Positions 1 to 8,190 are shown, counted from the first letter of the stretch. The stretch is 64,000 bases of DNA from Allorhizobium paknamense (GCF_030815125.1 NZ_JAUSWH010000004.1:299229-363228), one strand, 5' to 3'. Numbers and translations are program-made. Notes: generated from the letters alone by a model not told the origin.

Positions 1-2
1 GC

Positions 3-269
3 CCGGAGCCGAACATCTTCACGCGCGGCCTGATCGAGGATGGCCGCGCCAATCGGGTCCTGACCGGCATGATCGAAACCGGCTGCCCCGTTCACATCCT
101 GCAAGGCATGGCCGATCCGGACGTGCCCTGGCGGCATGCCTTGAAGTTGATGGAACATCTGCCCGCCGACGATGTGGTTCTGACACTGGTGCGGGACGGC
201 GACCACCGCCTGTCCCGGCCACAGGATCTGGCAAAGCTCGCCGCAGCGCTGCACGCCATGCTGGAGTGA
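3..269 (+). CDS. Alpha/beta hydrolase, C-terminal part (cut by window edge)
   Basis: The reading frame is open from the left edge and stops at 267-269, giving about 88 residues of a protein whose start lies outside the window. The visible part fits the C-terminal third of a small alpha/beta hydrolase. A segment GMADPDVPW would carry the acid of the catalytic triad on a strand-loop, and DGDHRLS near the end would carry the catalytic histidine. The nucleophile serine is not in view, so substrate and exact subfamily cannot be given. It converges with the photolyase gene, only 6 bases from that gene's stop. Confidence 0.7.
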   Translation, partial: PEPNIFTRGLIEDGRANRVLTGMIETGCPVHILQGMADPDVPWRHALKLMEHLPADDVVLTLVRDGDHRLSRPQDLAKLAAALHAMLE

Positions 270-275
270 GCGAAG

Positions 276-1808
276 CTATAACGCGTCCAGTCTCCCCAGC
301 ACATCGGCGGCGGCCTGTCTCAGGTCTTGCCGCTTGCCTTCGTCCATGCGGTTCCAGCTGGCATATATCGTGGTCATGCGCGGATTGCCCTTCAGCACCT
401 TTTCGTTCCGGGCAATAAAATCCCAGTAGAGGGCGTTGAAGGGACAGGCCTTGTCGCCGGTGGATCGCTTGACATCATAGGCGCAGGAGCCGCAGAAATT
501 GCTCATGCGGTCAATATATTTGCCGCTGGCGGCATAGGGCTTGCTGGCCATCAACCCGCCATCGCCATAAAGCGCCATGCCCAGCGTGTTTGGCAATTCC
601 ACCCAGTCATAGGCATCGGCATAGACCAGCAAATACCAGTCGCAGACCTGTTTTGGCTCGATCCCCGCCAGCAAAGCGAAATTGCCGGTCACCATCAATC
701 TCTGGATATGGTGGGAATAGGCATGCTCGATGGTATCGCCGATGGCCGCCGCCATGCAGGCCATTTTGGTCTTGCCGTCCCAGTAATAGCGCGGCAGCGG
801 GCGCTTGGCGTTGAGGTGGTTGCGCTCGGCATAGCCCGGCATCTGGGTCCAGTAGAGCCCGCGCACATATTCGCGCCAACCGAGGATCTGGCGGATGAAG
901 CCTTCCACGGCATTGAGCGGCGCCTTGCCATCACGATAGGCTTTTTCTGCCCGCCGGATGACCTGCAGCGGCAGAATCAGCCCGGCATTCAGATAGGACG
1001 AGATCAGCGAATGGTAGAGATAGGGTTCACCCGCCACCATCGCATCCTGATAGTCACCGAAATTCGGCAGCACCTTTTCGACGAAATGCTCGTACTCCTT
1101 CCAGGCCTGCTCGGCGGTCACGGCAAAATGAAAAGGCCTGAGCGTGCCGAAATGGTCGCCGAAGCGCTCCTCCACCATGTCCAGCACCGCGTTGACGATG
1201 GCATCCTTGCGATGGCTCACACGCTTCGGGCCTTTGAGGCCCTTGGGCGGGGACTTGCGGTTGTCTTGGTCGAAATTCCACTGGCCGCCGGTCGGCGCGC
1301 CATCGGGCTCCATCAGCACCTCGTAGCGGCGGCGCTTGTCGCGGTAGAAGAATTCCATCCGCAATTGCTTGCGGCCCTTGGCCCATTCGCGAAACTCATC
1401 CGGGGTACAGAGAAAGCGATCATCGCCGCGGATTTCGACGGGCCGGTTCAGCTTGCGCTGCCAGCTGCGCATCTCCTGCATCAGCCGGTATTCGCCGGGC
1501 TCGGTCACCACGATATTCCCGGGCTGAAGATCTGCAACCGCACGGCGCACCTCCCCGAACAGGCTCTGGCTGTTGTCCGGATCGTCCAGCGTTACATAGC
1601 GCACGCTAAAGCCGCGTTTGCGCAAATCTTCGGCGAAATGGCGCATGGCGGAAAAGAGAAAGGCGATCTTTTTCTTGTGATGCGGCACATAGGTCGCCTC
1701 GCCCATCACTTCCGCCATCAGCACGGTGGCGGTGGCCGGATCCACCGCCCGCAACGACGACAGCGACGCGCTCAACTGGTCGCCCAGAACGAGAATCAGC
1801 GATTTCAT
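276..1808 (-). CDS. phrB: FeS-containing (6-4) photolyase, PhrB/FeS-BCP family
   Basis: A 510-residue member of the iron-sulfur bacterial cryptochrome/photolyase family, which uses FAD and a ribolumazine antenna to repair (6-4) pyrimidine photoproducts with blue light. Four cysteines at C351, C439, C442 and C455 sit one residue from the cluster ligands known for Agrobacterium PhrB (C350, C438, C441, C454), and length matches that protein. The FAD-domain segment with IRQILGWREYVRG and the HAYSHHIQRLM motif are present. Its ATG overlaps the stop of the upstream 131-residue gene by 4 bases, so the two are translated from one mRNA. That mRNA has an RpoE-type promoter, which fits a light and singlet-oxygen response. 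Confidence 0.93.
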   Translation of the reverse strand: MKSLILVLGDQLSASLSSLRAVDPATATVLMAEVMGEATYVPHHKKKIAFLFSAMRHFAEDLRKRGFSVRYVTLDDPDNSQSLFGEVRRAVADLQPGNIVVTEPGEYRLMQEMRSWQRKLNRPVEIRGDDRFLCTPDEFREWAKGRKQLRMEFFYRDKRRRYEVLMEPDGAPTGGQWNFDQDNRKSPPKGLKGPKRVSHRKDAIVNAVLDMVEERFGDHFGTLRPFHFAVTAEQAWKEYEHFVEKVLPNFGDYQDAMVAGEPYLYHSLISSYLNAGLILPLQVIRRAEKAYRDGKAPLNAVEGFIRQILGWREYVRGLYWTQMPGYAERNHLNAKRPLPRYYWDGKTKMACMAAAIGDTIEHAYSHHIQRLMVTGNFALLAGIEPKQVCDWYLLVYADAYDWVELPNTLGMALYGDGGLMASKPYAASGKYIDRMSNFCGSCAYDVKRSTGDKACPFNALYWDFIARNEKVLKGNPRMTTIYASWNRMDEGKRQDLRQAAADVLGRLDAL

Positions 1809-2200
1809 AGGGTCTGGCCGATGCGCGCCGTGCCCTTCTGGCCATTATCGCGGATCCAGCGCAGCTGGTTCTCGCCCGTCCGGTAAAGCTCGAAACACAT
1901 GGGCGCGCCCTTATACCAGGTGTTAAAGCGCTGGCAGAGCCGGTCGCCGTCGATCCACCATTTGCCGGTGTCGTTCGGCTTGACGAAACGGCCAAGCCCA
2001 AGCGCCTGACCATCGCCATCCACCACGCCGTTGCGGCGATAGTTCAGCGGAAATTCACCCCCCATCGGCGTTGCGAGAAACACCCGCTTCCCGACGATAC
2101 TGCGCTGGATGTCCCGCGCTGAATAGCGATCTTCCATGGCCGCGGCAGAACAAGCCGCAGCGATTACCAAGACAAGACCTACCGTAAACCCTCTGATCAC
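1805..2200 (-). CDS. Small exported protein of unknown function, cotranscribed with phrB
   Basis: Encodes about 131 residues. I place the start at GTG 2200, because a perfect AGGAGG lies 6 bases upstream (2212-2207). An ATG at 2230 has no ribosome binding site and would sit only about 11 bases from the predicted transcription start. The N-terminus has a basic residue followed by a hydrophobic stretch ending in an AAACSAAA segment, a probable signal peptide or lipoprotein-like export signal. The mature part has WWIDGDRLCQRF and a second cysteine in PMCFELYR, reminiscent of the DUF995 group, but I cannot assign a function. It overlaps phrB by 4 bases. Confidence 0.75.
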   Translation of the reverse strand: MIRGFTVGLVLVIAAACSAAAMEDRYSARDIQRSIVGKRVFLATPMGGEFPLNYRRNGVVDGDGQALGLGRFVKPNDTGKWWIDGDRLCQRFNTWYKGAPMCFELYRTGENQLRWIRDNGQKGTARIGQTL

Positions 2201-2211
2201 AGTCACCCTCC

Positions 2212-2240
2212 TGATCCAACCTGTGGCCATTAAACGTATT
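2212..2240 (+). promoter_or_regulatory. RpoE(ECF11)-type promoter for the SDR/DUF3833/SDR operon
   Basis: TGATCC at 2212-2217, a 17-base spacer, and CGTATT at 2235-2240. Transcription would start near 2247 and the ribosome binding site of the first SDR gene follows at about 2291. The same elements precede the sigma factor gene itself. The -35 box also covers the ribosome binding site region of the divergent gene. Confidence 0.65.
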
Positions 2241-2247
2241 GCTTATG

Positions 2248-2275
2248 AATACGCTGCCATGCAGCGTTCGGATTG
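2248..2275 (-). promoter_or_regulatory. RpoE(ECF11)-type promoter for the 131-aa gene and phrB
   Basis: Read on the minus strand: CAATCC (2275-2270), a 16-base spacer, CGTATT (2253-2248). It lies back to back with the promoter of the SDR operon; the two -10 boxes are 7 bases apart. It supports the GTG start at 2200 for the downstream gene, about 40 bases after the predicted transcription start. Confidence 0.6.
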
Positions 2276-2302
2276 ATCGCGATCAGGAAGGGAGGGCTGA
2301 AG

Positions 2303-3019
2303 ATGAGCCAGTTTACGGGGTTGTCGGCGCTGCAGGAGGGCTATCAAGCGGTGGTTCTGGGGGCATCCGGCGGTATTGGCGGCGCCATTGCCGCCCATCT
2401 GGCAGCCGATCCCCGCTGCGGGAAACTGATCGCGCTGTCGCGAAGCGGGACCGGCCTCGACCTGACCCGGGAGGAAACGGTCGCCGCCGCCGCCGAAGCC
2501 GTCAAGGCGCAAGCGGGCGAGATCGATCTTCTCTTCTGCGCCACCGGCGCGCTCACCTTAGACGGCACCGGGCCGGAAAAGACCATCCGAGCCATCACGC
2601 CCGAGGCCATGGCGGCACAATTTGCGCTGAATGCGCTGGGACCGGCGCTGGTGCTCAAGCATTTCGCGCCGCTTTTTGCCCGCAACCGCCGGGTGATAGC
2701 GGGCTTTCTCTCCGCCAAGGTCGGCTCCATCGGCGATAACCGGCTGGGCGGCTGGATTTCCTACCGTGCTTCCAAGGCGGCCCTCAACCAGATCCTGCGC
2801 ACCGCCGCCATTGAAATTGCCCGGACGCGGCCGGAAGCCGTGGTTGCCGCCCTGCATCCCGGCACCGTCGCCACCAGCCTTTCCGCCGCCTATTCGGTCA
2901 ACCACGAGCGGCTGGAGCCGACAGACAGCGCCGCCCGGCTTCTCTCCGTGCTCGATGGCATGACACCGGCGGAAACCGGCAGTTTCCATGGCTATGACGG
3001 CAAGGTGATCGAGTGGTAG
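2303..3019 (+). CDS. Short-chain dehydrogenase/reductase (CsgA/C-factor-like)
   Basis: A 238-residue SDR. The nucleotide-binding motif is GASGGIGGAIA near residue 20, followed by the catalytic pair in SYRASKAAL (YxxxK) near residue 155. The ATG at 2303 is preceded by a GGGAGG ribosome site, so I prefer it to an in-frame ATG at 2273. It is the first gene of a three-gene operon with a DUF3833 protein and a second SDR, under an RpoE-type promoter. Substrate is unknown; in related bacteria such SDRs accompany the ChrR regulon, so an oxidised lipid or aldehyde is a reasonable but unproven guess. Confidence 0.85.
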   Translation: MSQFTGLSALQEGYQAVVLGASGGIGGAIAAHLAADPRCGKLIALSRSGTGLDLTREETVAAAAEAVKAQAGEIDLLFCATGALTLDGTGPEKTIRAITPEAMAAQFALNALGPALVLKHFAPLFARNRRVIAGFLSAKVGSIGDNRLGGWISYRASKAALNQILRTAAIEIARTRPEAVVAALHPGTVATSLSAAYSVNHERLEPTDSAARLLSVLDGMTPAETGSFHGYDGKVIEW

Positions 3020-3081
3020 CGAAATCCGCCGAGGCCGGGCCTGCGTATCGGGAGCAGAACTCATGTCAAAGGAGCCGAACC

Positions 3082-3633
3082 ATGCCGCGTTTGAAATATG
3101 CTCTGCTGGGCCTTGGGGCGGGGCTTGCAGCGTCCCTGTCGCCAGCGCTTGCCAGGGATTTTACCTTCGAAGACTACTTCACCGGCAAAACCGTGGCGGA
3201 AGGGCGCTTTTCGGCCATTAACGGGGTCAAGCGCAGCTTCACCGTCGATCTGACCGGAAAATGGGATGGCCGCCTGCTGATCCTGAGGGAGGATTTCCGC
3301 TTCGATGACGGCAGCCGCGACACCAAGACCTGGCGCTTCGTCAAGACCGGCCCGAAGACCTATGTCGGCACCCGCGAGGATGTGGTGGGCCAGGCGCCTG
3401 TGACGCTCACTGGCGATACGGCGCGTTTCAGCTACCTTGTTTATCTTTCACCGGAAACCCAAGGCAACAAGGTGCGTTTTCATGACAAGATGGTGCTGCG
3501 CCCGGATGGGAGCGTGTTGAACACCGCCCTTGTCACCAAGTTCGGTCTGCCGGTGGCCTGGACGCGGGTGGAATTCCGCAAACCCGAAGCTATCACGCAC
3601 AAGCACAGGCCCCTTCACAAAGCCGCAAAGTGA
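3082..3633 (+). CDS. DUF3833 family exported protein
   Basis: Encodes 183 residues starting at ATG 3082, with AAAGGAG 9 bases upstream. Residues 1-24 form a signal peptide (basic start, GLGAGLAASLS core, cut after ALA). The rest is a beta-rich domain with DFTFEDYFTGKT at its front and ALVTKFGLPVAW near the end, the pattern of DUF3833. The family has no established function but is often found beside CFA-synthase-like methyltransferases and DUF1365 proteins, as here. The stop codon overlaps a possible GTG start of the next gene. Confidence 0.82.
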   Translation: MPRLKYALLGLGAGLAASLSPALARDFTFEDYFTGKTVAEGRFSAINGVKRSFTVDLTGKWDGRLLILREDFRFDDGSRDTKTWRFVKTGPKTYVGTREDVVGQAPVTLTGDTARFSYLVYLSPETQGNKVRFHDKMVLRPDGSVLNTALVTKFGLPVAWTRVEFRKPEAITHKHRPLHKAAK

Positions 3634-3641
3634 GAACCGTC

Positions 3642-4415
3642 ATGATGATGTCTTCCGTCTCCCGCTCGAAAATCGCCTGGATCACCGGCGCAAGCTCCGG
3701 CATTGGCCGCGCACTGGCGCTGAAGCTTGTCGGTGAGGGTTTTCGGGTGGCGGCCAGCGCCCGCAATGCGGACGCACTGGCAGCACTTGCCTCGGAGGCG
3801 GGGGACAGCATCCTTGCCTATCCGCTGGACATCACCGACCGTGACGCGGTGAAGGCCACGGCCGCCCGCATCGAGGCAGATCTCGGCCCTATCCAATGGG
3901 CGGTGTTTTCGGCAGGCAATTACCTGCGCGAACGCCCAACCGCCTTCGATTCCGAAAAATTGCGGCAGATGGTGGAGTTGAATATCGTCGGCACCGGGCA
4001 TTGTCTGGAAGCCGTCATTCCCTCGATGGTGGCACGCGGAGAAGGCCGGATCGGCCTGATCGCCTCGGTTTCCGGTTATACCGGCCTGCCCGGCGGCGGC
4101 ATTTATGGCGGCAGCAAATCCATGCTGATCACGCTTGCCGAGGCCATGCATCCGGAACTGGCGGAAAAGGGCGTGACGCTCTCCATCATCAATCCCGGCT
4201 TCGTAAAGACACCGCTCACCGACAAGAATGATTTTCCGATGCCCTTCCTGATCACGGCGGAAGAGGCCGCAGATCACATCGTCCATGGCATGAGCAAGCG
4301 CCGTTTCGAGATCGCCTTCCCCTGGCAGATGGTGCTGATCCTGAAACTGCTGCGGCGGCTGCCCTACGGGCTTTATTTCGCCATCACGCGAAAAATGTTG
4401 CGCAAGGACCGGTAA
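3642..4415 (+). CDS. Short-chain dehydrogenase/reductase, second SDR of the operon
   Basis: About 257 residues if begun at ATG 3642; a GTG at 3630 that overlaps the previous stop would add four residues, and ATGs at 3645 and 3648 are also possible. The cofactor motif TGASSGIG is near the start and the catalytic YGGSK (YxxxK) is near residue 153, with a serine in IASVSGYTG before it. The C-terminus (LRRLPYGLYFAITRKML) is basic and amphipathic, suggesting membrane association. It ends the RpoE-type operon; two R1 hairpins follow. Confidence 0.85.
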   Translation: MMMSSVSRSKIAWITGASSGIGRALALKLVGEGFRVAASARNADALAALASEAGDSILAYPLDITDRDAVKATAARIEADLGPIQWAVFSAGNYLRERPTAFDSEKLRQMVELNIVGTGHCLEAVIPSMVARGEGRIGLIASVSGYTGLPGGGIYGGSKSMLITLAEAMHPELAEKGVTLSIINPGFVKTPLTDKNDFPMPFLITAEEAADHIVHGMSKRRFEIAFPWQMVLILKLLRRLPYGLYFAITRKMLRKDR

Positions 4416-4429
4416 GAGAGAGCCTTTAC

Positions 4430-4534
4430 GTGTTTCCTGACGGAAAACCGGTTCCCACTTTTCCTGGAAACCTGTAGTTCTTTGTTTTTCGTGTTTCCGG
4501 ACGGAAAACCGGTTCCCACTTTTCCTGGAAACAC
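4430..4534 (+). repeat. Two R1 hairpin repeats
   Basis: Copies at 4430-4473 and 4491-4534. Each has an outer stem (GTGTTTCC with GGAAACAC in the second copy; GTTTCC with GGAAAC in the first) and an inner GGAAAA/TTTTCC stem around a CCGGTTCCCAC loop. They lie between convergent operons. Confidence 0.85.
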
Positions 4535-4537
4535 TTT

Positions 4538-4566
4538 AAAGCCCCCATCTTCCGGATGAGGGCTTT
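4538..4566 (-). terminator. Terminator-like hairpin at the end of the cfa operon
   Basis: AAAGCCC at one side pairs with GGGCTTT at the other, extended by CATC/GATG with one bulge. It lies 4 bases beyond the cfa stop codon on the minus strand. The T-run is weak, so efficiency is uncertain. Confidence 0.55.
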
Positions 4567-4569
4567 ACG

Positions 4570-5784
4570 TCATCGCGCCAGTTCGAACTGCACGACATCC
4601 AGCCTGCCGGTCCTGAAGCCCGCCGCGCAATAATGCAGGTAGTAGCGCCACATGCGGAAGAAGCGCTCATCGAAGCCCAGCGGTGCAATCTGCGGCCAGT
4701 GGGCGGTGAAGCTGCGGTCCCAGGTCAACAGGGTGCGCTCGTAATCACGCCCGAAGCGGAAGGCATCGAGAACCTTCAGCCGCGAAGCACTGGCGGTACT
4801 TTCGAAGGTTTCGACGCTCGGCAACATGCCGCCGGGGAAGATGTAGGTCTGGATGAAATCGGCGCCACGGCGATATTGCTCGAACCGGCTTTCATCGATG
4901 GTGATCACCTGCACGATGGCGCGCCCGCCTTCCACCAAGAGAGCCCGCACACGATCGAAATAAAGCGGCCAATGCTCCTCGCCCACCGCCTCGAACATTT
5001 CGATGGACACGATCCGGGTGAAGCTGCCTTTCACATCGCGGTAATCCTCAAGGCGAATATCGGCGTTTGCACCAAGCCCGGCTTTGGCCAGCCGGTCGCG
5101 GGCATAGGCCGCCTGTTCGCGTGACAGCGTCAGACCGGTCACGCGGCAGCCGGTGCGGCGAATGGCATATTCGGCAAAACCGCCCCAACCACAGCCAATT
5201 TCCAGCACGTGATCGTGCGGGCCGATCTGCAATTGCTCGACGATTCGGGCATATTTCGCCTCCTGCGCCTCGGCCAGGGGCTGGTTGGGATGCGCATAAA
5301 GCGCGGAGGAATAGGTCATGGTTTCATCCAGCCACAGCCGGTAGAAATCATTGCCGAGATCGTAGTGGAAGGCGATGTTGCGACGGCTTCCCGCTCTCGA
5401 ATTGGCCCGCAGACGGTGCTTCAGCCAGGCGACGCGGCGAAACAGGCTGGAAGGCGACATGACCTTTTCCCAGCCCTGCTGGTTGGCAATGGCCAGTTCC
5501 AGAAAGGTGGCGATATCCGGGCTGTCCCAGTCACCCTCCAGATAGGCACGGGAAAAGCCGAGCCCGCCGCCGGTCAACAGCCGCCAGACGGTGCGGGCCC
5601 TGTTGATCTTCAAAACGGCAGAAGGGCCAGCCTCGCGGCCCTCGACATGCATTTCACGGCCATCGGGAAAGATCACCGTCAGCCGTCCATGGCTGAGGCG
5701 CGCCGCCCACCGGCCAAGCACCCGCTGCCAGAACGGCGCTTTGGTAAGGCTTATGGTCGATGCCTGCTGGTCTGCATGGGTCAT
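4570..5784 (-). CDS. cfa: Cyclopropane-fatty-acyl-phospholipid synthase family methyltransferase
   Basis: A 404-residue SAM-dependent methyltransferase acting on unsaturated acyl chains of membrane phospholipids. The SAM-binding motif VLEIGCGWGGFA is near residue 195, followed by SIEMFEAVG and the conserved DFIQTYIFPGG block, all typical of the CFA synthase family. ATG 5784 is chosen for its GAGGA ribosome site; an upstream in-frame ATG at 5898 would run into the preceding gene. The context (DUF1365, FAD oxidoreductase, ECF11 sigma/ChrR) matches the Rhodobacter RpoE regulon, where a CFA-like methylase makes methylated and furan fatty acids. True cyclopropanation is the alternative. Confidence 0.88.
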   Translation of the reverse strand: MTHADQQASTISLTKAPFWQRVLGRWAARLSHGRLTVIFPDGREMHVEGREAGPSAVLKINRARTVWRLLTGGGLGFSRAYLEGDWDSPDIATFLELAIANQQGWEKVMSPSSLFRRVAWLKHRLRANSRAGSRRNIAFHYDLGNDFYRLWLDETMTYSSALYAHPNQPLAEAQEAKYARIVEQLQIGPHDHVLEIGCGWGGFAEYAIRRTGCRVTGLTLSREQAAYARDRLAKAGLGANADIRLEDYRDVKGSFTRIVSIEMFEAVGEEHWPLYFDRVRALLVEGGRAIVQVITIDESRFEQYRRGADFIQTYIFPGGMLPSVETFESTASASRLKVLDAFRFGRDYERTLLTWDRSFTAHWPQIAPLGFDERFFRMWRYYLHYCAAGFRTGRLDVVQFELAR

Positions 5785-5805
5785 GACAGGGTCCTCAACG
5801 TTGCA

Positions 5806-5844
5806 GCATATCCAGGAAACTCTTCGGTTTTCCGTTCGGAATGC
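5806..5844 (-). repeat. R1 repeat inside the FAD-DUF1365-cfa operon
   Basis: A degenerate reverse copy: GCATATCC and GGAATGC flank a GGAAA/TTTTCC inner stem. It lies between the DUF1365 stop and the cfa start, so it would be transcribed within the operon mRNA and could affect processing there. Confidence 0.65.
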
Positions 5845-5857
5845 GTAAAAACAAAAG

Positions 5858-6664
5858 TTAAAGCGCGTCCGCCCGACGTGTGCCGGGTTCCGGCGCAATC
5901 ACGGAGCTGGCAACGGCAGACGCAGCCTTGCGATGGCGGTGGATCGGCACGCCTTTCAGCCATAGCCGCAACGCTTCCCAATGAATGGCGCCCATCACCT
6001 TGAGCGTCATCAACGGGTAGGAAAACAGCGCCCGCAGCAGGGAGCCATCTGTCAGGCCTTCGCGCCGCCCCTGGAAGGAGGCAAAGAGCAGCGGGCCTTC
6101 CGGATCGCTTTCATGAATGGCAATCATCACGCCGTCAGCAGGCGGCTGGATGCGGAAACGATACAAGCAGTCCATCGGCACGAAGGGCGACACATACATT
6201 TCCTTGGCGCAGGCATGGCGGATGGCGCCATCCGCGTCAGGCGCAACCGGAATGATATAGGTGTGGCGCTCGTGGAACGTGTTGCAGACCTCGTAGAGGA
6301 TCGCGGTCAGCACCCCATCCCCATCCCGGCAGAAATAAACGGTCAGCGGATTGAAGACATAACCGAAGATGCGCGGATAACAGAGCATCGTCACCTGAGC
6401 GCCGCCTCGTTCCAGCCCGGCCTCAGCCAGCCGCTCCGCGACCCAAGCCCGTAATCCCCCCTTTTTGCCATGGCCGTGATCTGAATCATGCACGCTGAAC
6501 ACGGCGCGGCGATTGTGGCCGAACAGCTTCAGCCCGCGATCGAGCAGGGGCAGTTCATCGAGATCGATGAGCAGGGAAAAGACGCGGTAACGCAGCGCGT
6601 GCCGCTTCGGCTTGAAGCGCTGATGCACGACCTCTCCGCGGTAGAGTGCGCTTGCTCCGCTCAT
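5858..6664 (-). CDS. DUF1365 family protein
   Basis: 268 residues, starting MSGASALYRGEVVHQRF and containing the family landmarks HALRYRVFSLLIDLDEL, the FGYVFNPLTVYFC block near residue 100 and VCNTFHERHTY. Its ATG overlaps the stop of the FAD oxidoreductase by 4 bases. DUF1365 genes almost always sit next to such oxidoreductases and CFA-like methyltransferases. In Rhodobacter, genes of this neighbourhood are RpoE-dependent and needed for a full singlet-oxygen response. The chemical role is not established; a part in oxidising or desaturating methylated acyl chains is an inference. Confidence 0.88.
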   Translation of the reverse strand: MSGASALYRGEVVHQRFKPKRHALRYRVFSLLIDLDELPLLDRGLKLFGHNRRAVFSVHDSDHGHGKKGGLRAWVAERLAEAGLERGGAQVTMLCYPRIFGYVFNPLTVYFCRDGDGVLTAILYEVCNTFHERHTYIIPVAPDADGAIRHACAKEMYVSPFVPMDCLYRFRIQPPADGVMIAIHESDPEGPLLFASFQGRREGLTDGSLLRALFSYPLMTLKVMGAIHWEALRLWLKGVPIHRHRKAASAVASSVIAPEPGTRRADAL

Positions 6665-8019
6665 TGCGCCGCCATCAGCTGCGTATCGACGAAAATTCTG
6701 CCGGAGGGCTCATCCACCGTCCAGGGACGGGCGACACCCCCCAATTGCTCGGCCACGGCAAGACCCGCCTGCAAGCCATCCTCATGGAAGCCACTGCCGA
6801 AATGCGCACCGCAGAACCAGGTCCGGCGGCGACCCTGCAACTGCCAGATCCGGCGCTGGGCGGCGATGGCCTTGGCGTCAAACAGCGGATGACTGTAATC
6901 AAAGCTGGCGTGAATGGTCTTCGGGTCTATGTCCCGGCTGGGATTGAGGGTTACGAACAGCGGCACGGCCGGATCGAGGCTTTGCAGGCGGTTCATCCAA
7001 TAGGTGACGCAGAGTGCCGCATCCGCCGTCTCATTGCGGTTGCCGATATAATTCCAGCTGGACCACACAGCCCGGCGTTTCGGCATCAGGGCCGGGTCGG
7101 AATGCAGAACGGCGGTGTTGGCCGTGTAGCCGAAAGCCCCCAGAAGCGCGCGTTCCTGCCCGTCAGCATCCTCGAGAAGCGCCAGCGCCTGATCGGCATG
7201 GGTAGCAATCACCACGTCATCGAAGCGGTCGCGCTGGCCATCGGCGGTCACCACATCGACACCGCCTTCATGACGCTCGACACGCACCACCTTTCTGCCA
7301 AGCCGCACCTCGCCGGCAAAGGCCGAAAGCAGCCTGCCGACATATTCCCGGCTGCCGCCGGAGACAGTGCGCCATTGCGGCCGGTTCTTCAGCTCCACCA
7401 GACCGTGGTTGATGAAAAAACGCAGGAAAGCATGCAGCGGATAGGCCCGCATATCGGCAGCGGTCGTAGACCAGATCGCCGCCCCCATCGGCAGCAGATG
7501 ATCTTCGATAAAGGCCTCGCTATACTGCTCAAGCGCCAGATAATCGCCGAGCGTCGCGGCAATCAGATCCGAGCGCTCCAGAAGCGCATCGGCGGATTTG
7601 TAGAAACGCATGATATCCGACACCATGCGCCAGAAACGCGGGCTGAACGCGTTTCGGCGCTGGCCGAGCAGGCCGCCAAGGCCGGAGCCGGAATATTCAA
7701 AGCCACCGGAGCGCAGCGAGACGGCAAAGGACATGTTTGAGTCGAGCGTCGGCACCTTCAGCTGCTCGAACAGCGCCACGAGATTGGGGTAGTTGCGCTC
7801 ATTATAAACAATGAAGCCGGTATCCACCGGCACCGTTTTGCCTGCGGCGGCAACCTCGACCGTGTTGGAATGGCCGCCTGCCCTGGTCTCTGATTCGTAG
7901 AGCACGACCGGGCGGCTGCGCGACAAAAGCCATGCGGCGGAAAGCCCTGAAATGCCGGAGCCGATGACCGCCACGCGCTGGCCGCCACGGGGCGGAAACC
8001 TGTCTTCCTTGAGTGCCAT
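6661..8019 (-). CDS. FAD-dependent amine-oxidase-like oxidoreductase (lipid-modification operon)
   Basis: 452 residues with an N-terminal FAD-binding fold (VAVIGSGISGLSAAWLL, then ESETRAGGHSNTV) and a C-terminal FAD motif GAHFGSGFHEDGLQAG. It resembles the NAD(P)-binding/flavin amine oxidase group found upstream of DUF1365 and CFA-like genes. The start at 8019 has a strong GGGGAGGG ribosome site. The operon promoter (8136-8109) is of the RpoE type. An acyl-chain desaturation or oxidation role next to the methyltransferase is suggested by the furan-fatty-acid genes described in Rhodobacter, but which of the partners does which step is not shown here. Confidence 0.85.
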   Translation of the reverse strand: MALKEDRFPPRGGQRVAVIGSGISGLSAAWLLSRSRPVVLYESETRAGGHSNTVEVAAAGKTVPVDTGFIVYNERNYPNLVALFEQLKVPTLDSNMSFAVSLRSGGFEYSGSGLGGLLGQRRNAFSPRFWRMVSDIMRFYKSADALLERSDLIAATLGDYLALEQYSEAFIEDHLLPMGAAIWSTTAADMRAYPLHAFLRFFINHGLVELKNRPQWRTVSGGSREYVGRLLSAFAGEVRLGRKVVRVERHEGGVDVVTADGQRDRFDDVVIATHADQALALLEDADGQERALLGAFGYTANTAVLHSDPALMPKRRAVWSSWNYIGNRNETADAALCVTYWMNRLQSLDPAVPLFVTLNPSRDIDPKTIHASFDYSHPLFDAKAIAAQRRIWQLQGRRRTWFCGAHFGSGFHEDGLQAGLAVAEQLGGVARPWTVDEPSGRIFVDTQLMAAQ

Positions 8020-8108
8020 GATCCCTCCCCTGAACGATCCTGGTGTTTCCCGACCGGCACTGCCGCTTCAGCAAACGAATCGCTGTTCCGTTGAAATTCT
8101 TGCCACTC

Positions 8109-8136
8109 TTTACGAGATGAAGAAGCTCGTGGATTA
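8109..8136 (-). promoter_or_regulatory. RpoE(ECF11)-type promoter for the FAD-DUF1365-cfa operon
   Basis: Minus strand TAATCC (8136-8131), 16-base spacer, CGTAAA (8114-8109). The leader to the first start codon is about 85 bases. Same spacing as the sigma factor's own promoter. Confidence 0.65.
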
Positions 8137-8162
8137 GCGGATACGGAACTTTTTTGGGTCTG

Positions 8163-8190
8163 TGATCCAGTGGAAAGCAGGCTGCGTAAT
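8163..8190 (+). promoter_or_regulatory. RpoE(ECF11)-type autoregulatory promoter of the sigma/anti-sigma operon
   Basis: TGATCC (8163-8168), 16-base spacer, CGTAAT (8185-8190). Transcription would start near 8197, so starts at or before 8189 for the sigma factor are excluded by this reading. The 8020-8320 interval holds only this and the divergent promoter. Confidence 0.7.

Noticed and set aside
327..1886. 519-codon plus-strand frame opposite phrB
   Set aside because: Antisense shadow of a clearly identified photolyase.
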